NCBI GenBank assembly: GCA_964522665.1
Contig: CAZFVY010000016.1
Span: 19,928-83,927, forward strand
Source of the DNA: CAZFVY01 sp964522665
GTDB taxonomy: Bacteria > Verrucomicrobiota > Verrucomicrobiia > Limisphaerales > CAZFVY01
DNA: 64,000 nt
Direction: 5' to 3'
The notes beneath the pieces are model-generated. The model was not told the origin of the DNA. It was given only the letters and a program-made list of their open reading frames with translations, and searched no databases. Shown piece after piece: positions 18,306 to 26,875 of this stretch (positions within the stretch are counted from its first letter, which is position 1; each line of letters begins with the position of its first letter). Made by a program: the position numbers and the translations under genes.

Positions 18306-18961
18306 CTCGGGGTCGTCGCGGCGTCGGTCACGATCCTGGCTTTCGCCGGTACGCCAAAGACGGTCGCGCCGGCCTCGACGTCCCGCAGCACGACGCTGCC
18401 GGCCCCGATGATGGCGTCATCGCCCAAGCGGACATTCTCGCGGAAACAGGCGCCGATGCCGACAACGACCCGGCGGCCCAGCGTGAGGTGTCCCGCGAGA
18501 CGGGCGCCCGGTCCAATATTCGAGTAATCCCCCACGTCCGCGTCGTGTCCCAGCGAGGCGCCACTGTTGATCAAAACCCCTTCCCCAATCCGGCAATTCG
18601 CCGTCACGACCACCTGCGGAAAGATGATCGCGCCGGCCCCGATCGAGGTGGTCGCGAATATGACGGCGCTGCGGTGAACGAGCGGCGGCAAGGCGAGGCC
18701 GCACGCTTTTGCGATTTCGAAGACGGCTTCCCGCCGGCGCGGATGCCCGATCGCGACGCAGAGACACGTGGCGATCCCCCGGGCGGCGAGTGAGGGAATC
18801 AACCCGTCGTCACCCAAAATCGGCAGTGGCAACTCCACGCCATCCGGCGCGCCCGGCGCAATAAACCCCACCGGCGTGAAACGGTCACGATCCAGCAGGT
18901 CCAGGACCTCGCGCCCAAATCCGCCCGCGCCCGCGATGGCGATTGGTTGCGGCACGCTCAA
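18302..18961 (-). CDS. NeuD/PglD-type sugar acyltransferase (left-handed beta-helix)
   Basis: 219 residues. The N-terminal PglD-like nucleotide-fold domain starts with IAIAGAGGFGREVLDLL. From about residue 100 there are hexapeptide repeats (IGAGAIIFPQVVV, IGEGVLINSGAS, VGDYSNIGPGARL, LGDDAIIGAGSVVL) of the left-handed beta-helix acyltransferases. Members acetylate an amino or hydroxyl group of bacterial amino sugars or sialic acids. The His usually found in the active site can be matched at LGHDADVGD. It is coupled by ATGA overlaps both to neuB (18958-18961) and to the following isomerase gene. Confidence 0.9.
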   Translation of the reverse strand: MSVPQPIAIAGAGGFGREVLDLLDRDRFTPVGFIAPGAPDGVELPLPILGDDGLIPSLAARGIATCLCVAIGHPRRREAVFEIAKACGLALPPLVHRSAVIFATTSIGAGAIIFPQVVVTANCRIGEGVLINSGASLGHDADVGDYSNIGPGARLAGHLTLGRRVVVGIGACFRENVRLGDDAIIGAGSVVLRDVEAGATVFGVPAKARIVTDAATTPR

Positions 18962-20010
18962 AGAAACATCGCCGGAACGAGCACGGTGTCTTCGCTCACG
19001 TCCTCGGCCAACCGTCGCCCCAAGAATCGCTCCAGCTCGGTCGGCGCGATTCCCGTCGCCGGCCGTTTGATGGCGACCATCTCGCGCGTCAGGGTCTCCC
19101 CTTTGCGCAGACTGGTCGCCGCGACCAGGCTCTTGCGGAGCTTCTGCCGGTTCTCCTGTTCCGCGGGCAAGACCCGTTTCTCCGCGGCTCCCAACGCCGC
19201 CTCGGTTTGGCGGATAACCCGGATCGTCTCGGTCAACTCCTTCGGATCGAGCGAGAGCCGGTGATCCGGCCCCGGCAGTGACTTATCGAGCGTGAAATGC
19301 TTTTCGTAAACGCAGGCGCCGAGCGCCACCGCCGCGACCGGATTGATCATCTCCACGGTGTGATCCGAGTAGCCGATCAAGCAATTTAACGCCCGCCGAA
19401 ACGTCGGAATCACGCGCAGATTCGAATCCTTCAACGCGGACGGATAATTGCCGGTGCATTGGAGTACGACGATCTCCGCAAGCCCTTCACCCCGCGCCGC
19501 GGCGACCGCCTGCTCGACCTCGCCCTGCTCACACATCGCCGTCGAAAGGATCAATGGCCGTTTCATTTTGGCGATGTGCCGAATCAACGGCAGGTTTGAG
19601 GTGTCGGTCGAGGCCATCTTGAACGCCGGAACACCCAACTCGAACAGCAAGTCGGCGCTCTCAAAATCGTACGGCGTGCTCAGGAACATGATGCCCTTCG
19701 CCCGGCAATGGGCGATCAACTCGACGTGCATTTGGCGGCTCATCTCCTGGGTCTTAAGCAACTCGAACCACGTCTGCCGCTTATCGTCGCCCGTCGTCTC
19801 GATGTGGTACGTCGATTTTGGCGCCTTCCGCGTGCTCAGGTTCTCGGTGACGAAGGTCTGAAATTTCACCGCGTCCGCCCCGGCCGCGGCCGAGGCATCC
19901 ACCAATTGCCGGCCGAGTTCAATCTGCCCGTTGTGATTGACACCGGCCTCGGCGATAAAAAACACCGGATGTCCGTCGCCGATCGGATGTTGGCCAAGTT
20001 TGAATTCCAT
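18958..20010 (-). CDS. neuB: N-acetylneuraminate (nonulosonic acid) synthase family protein
   Basis: 350 residues, the normal length of NeuB/LegI/PseI. The N-terminal TIM barrel contains FFIAEAGVNHNGQ, DAVKFQTF, FLSTPYDFESADLL, FKMASTDTSNLPLI, LQCTGNYPS, IGYSDHT and VYEKHFTLDK. The last 60 residues are the antifreeze-like SAF domain (RKSLVAATSLRKGETLTREM). The enzyme condenses phosphoenolpyruvate with a six-carbon amino sugar to give a nine-carbon nonulosonic acid. It is the strongest single indicator of the product of this operon. Whether the product is sialic, legionaminic or another acid is unresolved. It follows the nucleotidyltransferase gene after 10 bases. Confidence 0.93.
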   Translation of the reverse strand: MEFKLGQHPIGDGHPVFFIAEAGVNHNGQIELGRQLVDASAAAGADAVKFQTFVTENLSTRKAPKSTYHIETTGDDKRQTWFELLKTQEMSRQMHVELIAHCRAKGIMFLSTPYDFESADLLFELGVPAFKMASTDTSNLPLIRHIAKMKRPLILSTAMCEQGEVEQAVAAARGEGLAEIVVLQCTGNYPSALKDSNLRVIPTFRRALNCLIGYSDHTVEMINPVAAVALGACVYEKHFTLDKSLPGPDHRLSLDPKELTETIRVIRQTEAALGAAEKRVLPAEQENRQKLRKSLVAATSLRKGETLTREMVAIKRPATGIAPTELERFLGRRLAEDVSEDTVLVPAMFL

Positions 20011-20020
20011 GACGTTTGTT

Positions 20021-20791
20021 CTAATTATTCACCGCGCCGAAAGCCGTGGTGTGCCGTTGGATAAAGTGTTCGGCCTGCGGCAGGGTCTCCGGCGTGCCGA
20101 TATCCAGGAAATCGGCCTCCGTTCGGATCACTTGCACCCGCTGCCCGCCCGTCAACAGGGACGGAAAAACGTCAGTTTCAAAACTCAGCGGGCGCCGATC
20201 CGAGAAGCGCGCGAGCAAGGAATCGTGGAAGAGGTAAATCCCGGCGTTGATCATACCCGCCCCCGGTCGCTTTTCGACAAATCGCTCCAACCGCCCGTCC
20301 GCGCCGCAAACCAGCGTGCCGTATCGGCCAGCGTCGGCCATCGCCACGCCAAAAACCGCGGCCTCAGATTCGGTTTTCGCCAGCGCGTCCAGGCCCTCGC
20401 CCAAATCGACGACCGCCAGCGAATCACCATTCAATACCAACCACCATTCGGGCCGCGCCTCCGCCGCCAGCGCGGCGGTGGCATGGAGAAATCCACCCGC
20501 CGTTCCCAGCGGCTCCGTTTCGCGGGCAAAACGAATTTCCAGGCCGGCGACCGGCTGGCCGCCAAAATATTCCTCGATCACTTCGGCCCGGTAGCCGACC
20601 GAGAGAACCGCGCGTCCGATCCCCTGCCCGCGGAGGTAACGCAAAATCCATTCGACGAAAGGCCGACCGGCCGCAACCGCCATCGGTTTCGGCAGGCCGT
20701 TGAGCAAGTGGCGAATCCGCTGCCCGGCGCCGCCGGCCAGCACGACCGCCGCCACTCGCGCGGGGTCAATCTTCGGCTCGACGCTAGACAT
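20021..20791 (-). CDS. Sugar-1-phosphate nucleotidyltransferase (HddC/PtmE-like)
   Basis: 256 residues with the NTP_transferase fold: AAVVLAGGAGQRIRHL at the N-terminus, then PKPMAVAAGRPFVEWIL, and LVLNGDSLAVVD for the metal-binding Asp. It resembles D-glycero-D-manno-heptose-1-phosphate guanylyltransferase (HddC) and the catalytic part of PtmE. It should make an NDP-sugar from the product of the CBS-GHMP kinase. Its start overlaps the upstream epimerase gene by 8 bases (20784-20791). Base specificity (GTP, CTP or UTP) cannot be told by eye. Confidence 0.87.
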   Translation of the reverse strand: MSSVEPKIDPARVAAVVLAGGAGQRIRHLLNGLPKPMAVAAGRPFVEWILRYLRGQGIGRAVLSVGYRAEVIEEYFGGQPVAGLEIRFARETEPLGTAGGFLHATAALAAEARPEWWLVLNGDSLAVVDLGEGLDALAKTESEAAVFGVAMADAGRYGTLVCGADGRLERFVEKRPGAGMINAGIYLFHDSLLARFSDRRPLSFETDVFPSLLTGGQRVQVIRTEADFLDIGTPETLPQAEHFIQRHTTAFGAVNN

Positions 20792-21716
20792 TCGAATAAA
20801 CCGAATTCTTGAGAATCACGTATCCCTTGATCAATTCGCGAATCCCGCGGTCGAGATTCCATTCCGGCGCGAAACCCGTGCTCAAGATCCGTTGGTTAGA
20901 GACGATGTAATCCCGCTTGTCCGGGTCCTCGCCAATCGGCGCCTCCAGATAAACGAACTGCGGCAAATGCCGCTTGATCGTCTCGCATAATTCGAGCTTC
21001 GACAGGTTGGCGTCCTCCAAGCCGACGTTGTATGGCCGCCCCTTCATGGTCGCGAAATTCTTCAACGCGTGGACGAACACCCGCGCGACATCACGGATGT
21101 GAATGTAGTTCCGCTTGAAATGTCCCTCGAACACCACCACCGCCCGGTCGTTCACCGCGCGATAGACAAAATCATTGACCAGCAAATCCAACCGCATCCG
21201 CGGCGACATTCCGAAGACGGTGGCCAGTCGGAAACTGACGCTATTCTCCCTTTGCAATACCGCCGCTTCGGCGTTCGATTTGGTTACGCCGTAGAGCGAA
21301 ATCGGACGCAACGGCGTTTCCTCGGTGCAGAATCTTCCCGCTTCGCCGATGCCGTAGCCGCTATTGGTCGTGGGATAGACGATCCACTGGCTCGGGGAAG
21401 CCGCCGCGCAAAGCGCCTCGACCGCGTCTTGATTGATCGTCTGCGCCCCAACCTGGTCCAGCTTGCACATCGGCATTCCCACCAACGCCGCCAGCGGAAT
21501 GATCACGTCCGCTTTGGCAAGGAGTGGCTTCACGACGGAAAGATCACGGCTGTCGCCCCGCGTGATACTCAGGTTCTCGTAGTGACAAAGGTCGGTCAGT
21601 GAGTTCTGACCGAAAATAAAGCTGTCCAGGACGGTGACTTCGTAACCCTCGCGCAAGAGCGCTCCGGTCAGCACTGACCCGATGTAGCCCGCCCCGCCGG
21701 TGATCAATATCTTCAT
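20784..21716 (-). CDS. NAD-dependent sugar epimerase/dehydratase
   Basis: 310 residues, extended SDR. It opens with KILITGGAGYIGSVLTGALL (NAD motif). It has the catalytic Ser/Thr region YPTTNSGYG and the Tyr-x-x-x-Lys YGVTK near residue 145. Extended SDRs of this kind epimerise or dehydrate NDP-hexoses or heptoses. The operon position, directly before the nucleotidyltransferase and neuB genes, fits a step on the activated precursor. A 103-base gap separates it from the carbamoyltransferase upstream. Confidence 0.88.
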   Translation of the reverse strand: MKILITGGAGYIGSVLTGALLREGYEVTVLDSFIFGQNSLTDLCHYENLSITRGDSRDLSVVKPLLAKADVIIPLAALVGMPMCKLDQVGAQTINQDAVEALCAAASPSQWIVYPTTNSGYGIGEAGRFCTEETPLRPISLYGVTKSNAEAAVLQRENSVSFRLATVFGMSPRMRLDLLVNDFVYRAVNDRAVVVFEGHFKRNYIHIRDVARVFVHALKNFATMKGRPYNVGLEDANLSKLELCETIKRHLPQFVYLEAPIGEDPDKRDYIVSNQRILSTGFAPEWNLDRGIRELIKGYVILKNSVYSNV

Positions 21717-21819
21717 GTCTTAAATGTCGTCGGAACGCGCTCGCGGCCGCGCCGAGCCACCCGGCTCGGACGCGGCTCAGCGCCTAATAAATGCGGATTC
21801 ATGTGCATGTTGACGGAGT

Positions 21820-23610
21820 TCATGAACGCCCCGCGCGCCGCCGGAAAAGCCGCGGCCCGATCAACAGATACGGCAGGTTCACGTTCGCGTTCGAGAGTAC
21901 TTCGTCGATCAATTCCATCGGGGTCCGCACAATCGGCTTGCCGTGGATATTCAGCGAAGTGTTCAGGACGCCGCCCACGCCGGTCCGCCGTTCAAACGCC
22001 TTGATGACGTCGTAATACTCCGGGGAAATCTCGCGCTCGACCAACTGCGGACGAATGGTCTTATCGTAATCGTGAATGGCCGCGGCCAGGTGCTGGCGGG
22101 CCAATTCGGTGGTTTCAAAGGTCACCGTCATGAACGGGGCGCGGAGCTTTTTGGGATTAATCAGGTAATCGTCAGCCCGTTCCCGCAGAATGCTCGGCGT
22201 AAACGGCATCCAAAAGTCCCGGCTCTTGATCGCTTCGTTCAACACCCTGACCACCGCTCGCGACCTTGGGTCGGCGATCAACGATCGGTGCCCCAGCGCG
22301 CGCGGCCCGAACTCGGACCGGCCCACGCAGACCGCGACCACGTTGCCACCATCCAGCGCCTCCGCCACCGCGTCGGGGTTCCCGTCCGCCACGACTTCGT
22401 AGTCGTCCTTCAACGCCGGGCGCTCGAAGGCCGCCTGCGCTTCCGCCTCGGTAAACCCACCGTTGTGATACGCCGACCGCATCGGCCGCAGCCCACCTGG
22501 CCCGGCCCGTTCAACGTGGGCGACCTGCGCCGCGCCGATCGAGATCGACTCATCGCCGCCGCCGGGACAAACGAACAAATCATCCACCTCCGGCAACTCG
22601 GCGACCTTCATGTTCGCCTTCACGTTCAACGCGACACCGCCGCTGAGCGCCACCCGTCGCGTCCCGGTATGCCGCAGCCAATTGCCGATCCAAGTCGTGA
22701 TCAACTCCTCGGCGTACTGTTGCAAGGCGCCCGCGATCGCGTCGAAGCGCTGGCCCTCGAGTCGCGCCCGCAAAAACTGGTAGTGATTGCGAATCGGCTG
22801 GCGCGCCTTGAACTCAAGCCCGTCCACGTAATACGTCGAGCGAAACACCTCGAGCGGCGCCTGAATGTATTTTTCTTTGGTGTACGCCGCCAACCCCATG
22901 ACCTTGTATTCGTGCTCCGACGGTTTCATGCCCAAGAGCAGCGTCACAAAGCTGTAAATCCGGCCCAAATTGCAAAGTCCGGTGCGATACTGGCTGCGCA
23001 GGCGCCCGTCGCCATCCACCGTGTGGATCGTTGCGTTCAGCCCATCCCCGGCGCCGTCAATTGTGACGACCAGCACGTCGGTTCCCCGCAACGGGCTGGA
23101 ATAATAGGCGTGGTGCGCGTGGCACGTGTGATGATCCACGAAACTGATCCGGTCCGGCGACACGCCGAGGAACGCCGCCGTGAAATCACGCCGCAACGCC
23201 CGAATCTCCTCGTAATCTCCCCGGTTCCGCACACTTGCGAGCGGGTAGTGCGAGAGCGAGAAATCGACGTACTCTTTCATCACCTCGAGATAGTCGAGCT
23301 CGCGGCCCTCAATCAGCTTGGGTATCCAATAACGCCGCTCCTCCTCCAGGAAATCGCCGACGGAAAACAAGGGATAACGCTTGGTGGCGAAGAGTGAAAA
23401 ATCGTGATTCACCGTCGCGATCGCCACGTGATCGACGTCACGCAAACCGCTCGAAAACTCCCCTTGGAGCGCCGTCAGCGCCCGTTTCGGAAAACCAGTG
23501 TCCGCCTTGAGACGCGTGAAGCGTTCCTCCTCGTACGCGCGGACGAGTTCGCCGTCCTCAAGGATGGCCGCGCTCGCGCCGTGACCGTCATGGATGCCTA
23601 AAATTCTCAT
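21820..23610 (-). CDS. NodU/CmcH-family O-carbamoyltransferase
   Basis: 596 residues, full length. The N-terminal Kae1-like domain starts ILGIHDGHGASAAILEDGELV and has FVDHHTCHAHHAYYSSP (metal His cluster) and VVTIDGAGDGLNATIH. The C-terminal carbamoyltransferase domain contains GRSEFGPRALGHRSLIADP and the ending VLNTSLNIHGKPIVRTP. Family members use carbamoyl phosphate and ATP to carbamoylate hydroxyls of sugars or antibiotics. Here it probably decorates the glycan made by the operon. It is followed downstream by the epimerase gene. Confidence 0.93.
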   Translation of the reverse strand: MRILGIHDGHGASAAILEDGELVRAYEEERFTRLKADTGFPKRALTALQGEFSSGLRDVDHVAIATVNHDFSLFATKRYPLFSVGDFLEEERRYWIPKLIEGRELDYLEVMKEYVDFSLSHYPLASVRNRGDYEEIRALRRDFTAAFLGVSPDRISFVDHHTCHAHHAYYSSPLRGTDVLVVTIDGAGDGLNATIHTVDGDGRLRSQYRTGLCNLGRIYSFVTLLLGMKPSEHEYKVMGLAAYTKEKYIQAPLEVFRSTYYVDGLEFKARQPIRNHYQFLRARLEGQRFDAIAGALQQYAEELITTWIGNWLRHTGTRRVALSGGVALNVKANMKVAELPEVDDLFVCPGGGDESISIGAAQVAHVERAGPGGLRPMRSAYHNGGFTEAEAQAAFERPALKDDYEVVADGNPDAVAEALDGGNVVAVCVGRSEFGPRALGHRSLIADPRSRAVVRVLNEAIKSRDFWMPFTPSILRERADDYLINPKKLRAPFMTVTFETTELARQHLAAAIHDYDKTIRPQLVEREISPEYYDVIKAFERRTGVGGVLNTSLNIHGKPIVRTPMELIDEVLSNANVNLPYLLIGPRLFRRRAGRS

Positions 23611-23665
23611 CGAGCATTGCCGGACCGTCGCCCGGTTTGGGCGCCGCCGTGCGCGTGCCTTGCTT

Positions 23666-24094
23666 TCACGCGATTTCCACCGCCATGCATTCGCGCAGCG
23701 TCACCACGCGCCCGGCAAAATCCGGCCACGCTTCGTCGCCGGCCAGGGCCTCATTGAACCCGCCGACCCGCTGCCAGATTCTCCGGGAGAAGCCGAGCGA
23801 CCGGCCGCGGCCCTTCCGCCACACCAATTCCAATCCGCCCACTGGCTCGCCGGCCATCCGCCCCGCCGCCTTCAACATCTGTTCGAATCCCTCCTGCTCC
23901 GCCACCACCGCATAGGCGGGACAAACCACCGAGTGAATCACGCGATTGAGCGCCGCCCCGAGGCTTGGCTCGGCCGGCTTGGGCGCCTCTCCGGCGGCGG
24001 CCGCCGGGCTGGCGCGCAACGTGATCGCGCACAACCGCTGCGCCTTGCCTTGAGCGTCACGGCGTGAAACCGTCATGTAACTGTCGATCGACAT
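23666..24094 (-). CDS. Small protein resembling the C-terminal part of a GT2 glycosyltransferase
   Basis: 142 residues from ATG 24094. The same frame stays open further upstream, but that part overlaps the firm gene at 24136-24954, so I use the first Met after that gene's stop. The stretch RRIWQRVGGFNEALAGDEAWPDF resembles the GGF-x-E...D end of family 2 glycosyltransferase domains, as in the giant proteins of this operon, but no nucleotide-binding N-terminal half is present. It may be a remnant of a transferase, or an independent small protein. The ribosome binding site is weak. Base composition and direction match the operon. Confidence 0.5.
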   Translation of the reverse strand: MSIDSYMTVSRRDAQGKAQRLCAITLRASPAAAAGEAPKPAEPSLGAALNRVIHSVVCPAYAVVAEQEGFEQMLKAAGRMAGEPVGGLELVWRKGRGRSLGFSRRIWQRVGGFNEALAGDEAWPDFAGRVVTLRECMAVEIA

Positions 24095-24135
24095 TTCGTA
24101 AGCGCCCGGCCAAGGTTCAGCGCCCGAGCCGCGCT

Positions 24136-24954
24136 TCAGAATAGACAGTAGGTGTGCATGTGGTCGAGTGTCGAAATGATGCCTGTCGCCCGATCCCGCA
24201 CCACCATGTACGCGATCAGCTTGTACTGCGCCGCGACGCACACCGCGCTCCGCCCATCCGGCCCCACCGCCGCCATCCCCTCTGGAAAAAGCTCCTCGAG
24301 CGAATGGATCGCCATCGTGCAGGTCTTCAGCCGGAAAACCTCGCTTTGCTCCTTCGTCCCGTCGGCCCGAAACAGGTGGACCTGATAGCCCATCACCAGC
24401 GGAAAAGGGTTCGCCACCGCCACGCTCATCAGCATGTGCTTGTTCGGCAGGAGACCTGGCCAGAAGAGCGTGTTCTCCAACTGCTGCGTATGGGTCGTCG
24501 GATAAAGCACATCGCCCACGAACGGCAATCCCGGATAGGCGACATAAACGCCCGTCTGCCGATGGATGTGGGACAAGTATGCATCCACCGGGATTTCGCG
24601 CGCGTGATGAAAATCGAGGATGCACATCCCTTCGATGCCGGCAGGCAGAAAATCGGTCAGGTCATCCAGGTTGACGCGAATATTGCCCTGCTCCCGCACG
24701 TGCATCTCGGGCGATTTGGTAATATGCTTGCTGTGGATCTTCGCGACCTCTTTGCCCTCGACGTACGCCGTCAACGTCACAAAAAATGAACCGTGCGTGC
24801 CCCAGGGAGTGTGCGCGTAATTCCCGGGAAAAAGGTTGATGACCGTCGCGTACTCCTTTGTGGGCGGCAACAGGCACGCGAACCGCAGTTGCGCCAGCGA
24901 CGACGGATCGTAGGCCGGCGCCGCGGCGGGCATCGCTTGAATTGTGGCGCTCAT
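24136..24954 (-). CDS. Unrecognised beta-rich protein, family shared with the next gene
   Basis: 272 residues, no signal peptide or membrane segment. I do not recognise the family. The C-terminal half matches the neighbouring protein (24964-25902) in pattern: a strand pair around YQVHLFRADGTKEQSEVFRL, and an ending of the form RATGIISTLDHMHTY versus RTTGIWSSNHL in the partner. The HHAREIPVDAYLSHIHRQ segment holds four His residues that could bind a metal. The gene lies 9 bases after its paralogue and in the glycan operon, so a role in sugar modification, or as a partner of the Fe-S paralogue, is possible. Function is unknown. Confidence 0.8.
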   Translation of the reverse strand: MSATIQAMPAAAPAYDPSSLAQLRFACLLPPTKEYATVINLFPGNYAHTPWGTHGSFFVTLTAYVEGKEVAKIHSKHITKSPEMHVREQGNIRVNLDDLTDFLPAGIEGMCILDFHHAREIPVDAYLSHIHRQTGVYVAYPGLPFVGDVLYPTTHTQQLENTLFWPGLLPNKHMLMSVAVANPFPLVMGYQVHLFRADGTKEQSEVFRLKTCTMAIHSLEELFPEGMAAVGPDGRSAVCVAAQYKLIAYMVVRDRATGIISTLDHMHTYCLF

Positions 24955-24963
24955 CGCGAGGGT

Positions 24964-25902
24964 TTACAGATGATTCGAACTCCAGATCCCCGTCGTCCGA
25001 TTGTGCAGGAAAAAATACATTGTGGGCGCGAAATCGAGCTCGAGTTTGGCCGTGTACATCCGAATGGCGACGGTCGCGCCCGGTAATTGTCGCAGGGCCG
25101 ACGCATACAGTTCCCGGTTGACGTCGAGCCACCGCGTCGCGCCCGGCGCCAGTGTCAGCTCGTGCTCGACCGCCGCGTTTGTGTTGACGTCGAAGATTCG
25201 CAGAAATACCTGCAATGGGACGCCGTGCGGATTTTGCATGGCCGCGTACACCTCGTTGACGCCCGCCAAAAACCGGTCGTCCGCCAGGATCGGAAGCACC
25301 ACGTTCGGACGGCCGGTGCTCGAATTCTCGTGCGTCGAAGTCATCGACCGCTCGTTCGACCAGGCGACGTTGAACCGTGAGGCCCCATAATTGGAACGCC
25401 CCAGAAGGTAAAGGAACATGCCGTAAAACGGCCGCGGCAAGGCTTCCCGCCGGGTGTCGAACACGAACGTTTGGTTCGTCTTGATGATTTCCTTGCGGTG
25501 CAAGACCGCCTTGCCTTCCGAGTTCAGCAACGCGTATTCGATCGGGATCGTGCTGTCACAATCGATCAATTGCGGCGGGACGGCGTTCGACGAGAAAACG
25601 GTCGATTCCAGGCGGTCGTCCGCCGCGATAAAGCACTTCATGACGCGCGCGCCCGGCTTGACGCACGCCGTGGCCCCGGGAATCCCGCCGGTGCCGAACT
25701 CGTTGATTTCCTCCGGCGTTTGGCCGAACATTGACTCAAGCATGACGCGGCAACCGCCGCACGCCGTCCCGGCGCGAGTCAACTTTTGCACCCCCGCGAC
25801 GCTCCCCTCCTTGCGGTAGGCCGCGAGCAACGCCGCCGCCGTTTGCTGGTAACAAAAGCAAACGATTGAATCGGCGGACGCGGTCTGGGTCTTTACGCTC
25901 AT
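24964..25902 (-). CDS. BFD-type [2Fe-2S] domain fused to unrecognised beta-rich domain
   Basis: 312 residues from ATG 25902. This start is chosen because it overlaps the methyltransferase stop as ATGA (25899-25902) and the Fe-S motif then begins near residue 15; a longer open frame to 26211 overlaps the methyltransferase gene. Residues about 13-62 are a bacterioferritin-associated-ferredoxin-like domain with CFC, about 30 residues, then CGGC. This is the Cys spacing of BFD domains, which bind a [2Fe-2S] cluster. The remainder (about 85-312) is related to the product of the following gene. BFD domains normally deliver electrons in iron release, nitrite reductase or FAD enzymes, so their presence in a glycan operon is unexpected. 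The function of the fused domain is unknown. Confidence 0.82.
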   Translation of the reverse strand: MSVKTQTASADSIVCFCYQQTAAALLAAYRKEGSVAGVQKLTRAGTACGGCRVMLESMFGQTPEEINEFGTGGIPGATACVKPGARVMKCFIAADDRLESTVFSSNAVPPQLIDCDSTIPIEYALLNSEGKAVLHRKEIIKTNQTFVFDTRREALPRPFYGMFLYLLGRSNYGASRFNVAWSNERSMTSTHENSSTGRPNVVLPILADDRFLAGVNEVYAAMQNPHGVPLQVFLRIFDVNTNAAVEHELTLAPGATRWLDVNRELYASALRQLPGATVAIRMYTAKLELDFAPTMYFFLHNRTTGIWSSNHL

Positions 25903-26870
25903 GCCTTGACCGAGAGGCGATCGCCCGCTTTGATCGGGTTGGCGTCGCGATCCGCCGCCCGGTGACGAATGTTGACGTGCAATTCCCGAAACACTTCTTC
26001 CACGCTCGAGACGTAGTAATTTTTGCGGGTTGACTTGTACGCCAGGCAGCAAATCTCCCAATCTCCGTCGGGCGCCGGGTTTTGGTAAAGATGGGACGCC
26101 ATGAAAAATCCGTGCTTGTTCAGGAAGCCGGCCAGAGACACGTGATCGTAGATGCAGTTGTGCGACCAGTTGAACGCGTCCAACGCCAGCGACGTATTCG
26201 CGTAACGCCACGCCGGAATCACCAGAATCATGATTCCAGCCCGATGCAGACGCCGCGCGGCAAAATCGAAAAACTCGTTCGGATCGTAAATGTGCTCGAT
26301 CGCGTTGTGCGAAAAGATCAATCCGAACTCCTTATTGGCCGGCAAGTCAGCCACCCGCGGCACGATCTGGATGCGGTAGTGTTTGTTGCCGTACTCGGCC
26401 AGCGCCCGGTCCAACTCGACCCCGTAAATCTGATTGTTCCAATCCGCCAGGAAATTCAACGCCCCACCTATGCCGCAACCGTAATCCAGGCAACAGGCGT
26501 TCTGAATCTGCTTGAGGTCGAAACCCGCCGAATGAAGCCAGGTGTAAAAACGAGCCAACTGCGCCGGGGCGAAACTGATGTATCCCTGCGAAATGACCTC
26601 CGTCGTGCTCATCGTTCGGTAACACGAGTTTTCGTACCACCGCTCCTGATACGCGCGCGACAAGCGCGGGTTTTGAAACGTGAAATTACATTTGGCGCAA
26701 ACGCACCAATGGGATTTACCGGTGACCCCGAGCGACTTCTCAATCGTTTCGTTGCTCGAATTGAAATCGCCCAACCCCAGCAAATCGTCAGAGCCGCACA
26801 ATTGGCAATTCGACAACCGAAGAATCGCCGCATCCCCCGGCGCCGGGCTGTTGGGCGTGAGTGATTCCAT
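25899..26870 (-). CDS. Class I SAM-dependent methyltransferase with N-terminal zinc-ribbon-like motif
   Basis: 323 residues. Two Cys pairs near the N-terminus (CQLC at about 22 and CAKC at about 58) look like a small zinc-binding element, as in sugar C-methyltransferases. The methyltransferase domain (about 115-270) has CCLDYGCGIGGALNFLA (SAM loop), IYGVELDRALAEY and LIFSHNAIEHIYDP (Methyltransf_23 type), and ends near residue 300. The gene starts 5 bases downstream of the large 26876-29968 gene and is coupled to the Fe-S gene. It likely methylates a sugar or a small precursor. O-, N- or C-methylation cannot be told apart. Confidence 0.87.
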   Translation of the reverse strand: MESLTPNSPAPGDAAILRLSNCQLCGSDDLLGLGDFNSSNETIEKSLGVTGKSHWCVCAKCNFTFQNPRLSRAYQERWYENSCYRTMSTTEVISQGYISFAPAQLARFYTWLHSAGFDLKQIQNACCLDYGCGIGGALNFLADWNNQIYGVELDRALAEYGNKHYRIQIVPRVADLPANKEFGLIFSHNAIEHIYDPNEFFDFAARRLHRAGIMILVIPAWRYANTSLALDAFNWSHNCIYDHVSLAGFLNKHGFFMASHLYQNPAPDGDWEICCLAYKSTRKNYYVSSVEEVFRELHVNIRHRAADRDANPIKAGDRLSVKA

Positions 26871-26875
26871 TGGAT

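Noticed and set aside
21943..23397. 484-codon plus-strand frame opposite the carbamoyltransferase gene
   Set aside because: Antisense of a full-length NodU-family gene; no recognisable motifs.
24095..24625. Upstream extension of the small GT2-like frame
   Set aside because: Lies in the wrong frame across the supported gene 24136-24954.
25903..26211. Longer start for the Fe-S protein
   Set aside because: Overlaps the methyltransferase gene; ATG 25902 gives ATGA coupling and a normal BFD N-terminus.
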